64,000 nucleotides of DNA. Source: a virus. The stretch covers positions 1 through 64,000 of the IMG/VR virus record IMGVR_UViG_3300025137_005870. One strand, written 5' to 3'. Numbering within the stretch: position 1 is the first letter of the stretch; each line of letters starts with the position of its first letter. Made by a program: the position numbers and the translations under genes. Of this stretch, positions 63,811 to 64,000 are shown one piece after another. The notes under the pieces are model-generated. The model was not told the origin of the DNA. It saw only the letters and a program-made list of their open reading frames with translations, and ran no database searches.

Positions 63811-64000
63811 TTAACTAGGTTGTTCCACAAGAACTAGATCTCTCACGTCATACATCTGTTTCTTCCCTATCTTTGAGCCAGTGAGCCAAATCACTGATGC
63901 TTTCTTGATTATTCGTCCTTGTCCATAATCCATACTTCCAACCTGTGCTATCGCTGCCAGTGCTGACCTGTCGCCTTTGTAGCAAACTGTGTCTCCTCTC
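63811..64000 (-). CDS. SH3-like small protein, C-terminal part (runs off window)
   Basis: The last 62 codons of a gene that enters from the right edge, stop TAA at 63811-63813. The product part reads RGDTVCYKGDRSALAAIAQV, then YGQGRIIKKASVIWLTGSKI and DVRDLVLVEQPS, a GDxV...G.I....V.W pattern as in the 57-58 kb proteins. The frame is open to the edge. Function unknown. Confidence 0.6.
   Translation of the reverse strand, partial: RGDTVCYKGDRSALAAIAQVGSMDYGQGRIIKKASVIWLTGSKIGKKQMYDVRDLVLVEQPS

Noticed and set aside
1-64000. Insertion sequences, integrase or attachment sites
   Set aside because: No transposase, integrase or paired direct repeats were seen; nothing supports a temperate or transposing element here.

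Overview
The window is a 64 kb piece of a large tailed double-stranded DNA phage, most likely a myovirus distantly related to the T4 superfamily. The evidence is a contractile-tail baseplate block (gp6-like and gp25-like wedge proteins, a spike/hub protein with a lytic domain), a gp55-like late sigma factor, PIN-PhoH, and long runs of tightly packed genes. Almost every gene lies on the minus strand, so the text reads right to left. Signal peptides, a lipobox and an outer-membrane barrel point to a Gram-negative host. The glycan and phosphate genes resemble those of marine phages. The ASH-like/VWA lipoprotein and the Flp-pilin-like gene hint at a Myxococcota- or Bdellovibrio-like host, but that is inference.

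Layout. 1-15.5 kb: baseplate and tail proteins, including a 2351-residue giant, then the late sigma factor and small genes. 15.5-33.3 kb: about twenty glycan genes. They supply GDP-fucose (gmd, fcl), a CMP-sialic-acid-type sugar (NeuA-cupin fusion), sugar-modifying enzymes (compact DegT aminotransferase, C-methyltransferase, cupins, class III aminotransferase, SIS isomerase, HAD phosphatase), a sulfotransferase and transferases of GT10, GT29, GT25, GT4 and GT2 type. 33.3-38.5 kb: a RecB/Cas4-type nuclease, a metallopeptidase, PIN-PhoH, a cytidylyltransferase and small membrane proteins, with consensus sigma70 promoters and a terminator. 38.5-52.5 kb: probable late genes (virion decorations, a ligase-like/nucleotidyltransferase fusion, a VWA lipoprotein, a guanidinoacetate-methyltransferase-like enzyme, a staphylococcal-nuclease homologue), plus a tmRNA gene and a 45-residue Flp-pilin-like gene. 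52.5-54.2 kb: an outer-membrane protein and a PiT-type phosphate permease behind a Pho-box-like promoter. 54-56.4 kb: membrane/coiled-coil proteins, the only convincing plus-strand gene and a PD-(D/E)XK nuclease. 56.4-57.1 kb: non-coding DNA with DnaA-box matches, a G-rich tract and C-rich repeats, a candidate origin. 57.1-64 kb: probable early genes, namely small SH3-like proteins, a MoxR ATPase with a DUF2201-type VWA partner, tRNA-Lys, a zinc-knuckle protein and tiny membrane peptides.

Regulation. Three promoter classes are visible. (1) Plain sigma70 promoters (35.4, 37.6, 56.4 kb). (2) A recurring ACTATTTA or ACTACTTA box just upstream of virion-type genes, a candidate late promoter for the gp55-like sigma. 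(3) Four promoters at 59.9-63.8 kb with invariant geometry: two TTGACA repeats 11 bp apart, then 15 bp to the -35, then a 17-bp spacer to TATAAT. The phosphate permease promoter has the same 11/15/17 spacing with CTGTCA repeats, which suggests an OmpR/PhoB-type activator. The most unusual items are this regulon and its MoxR-VWA genes, the pilin-tmRNA pair, a hairpin that may hide a ribosome-binding site from read-through RNA, and the sialyltransferase-like/CMP-sugar set.
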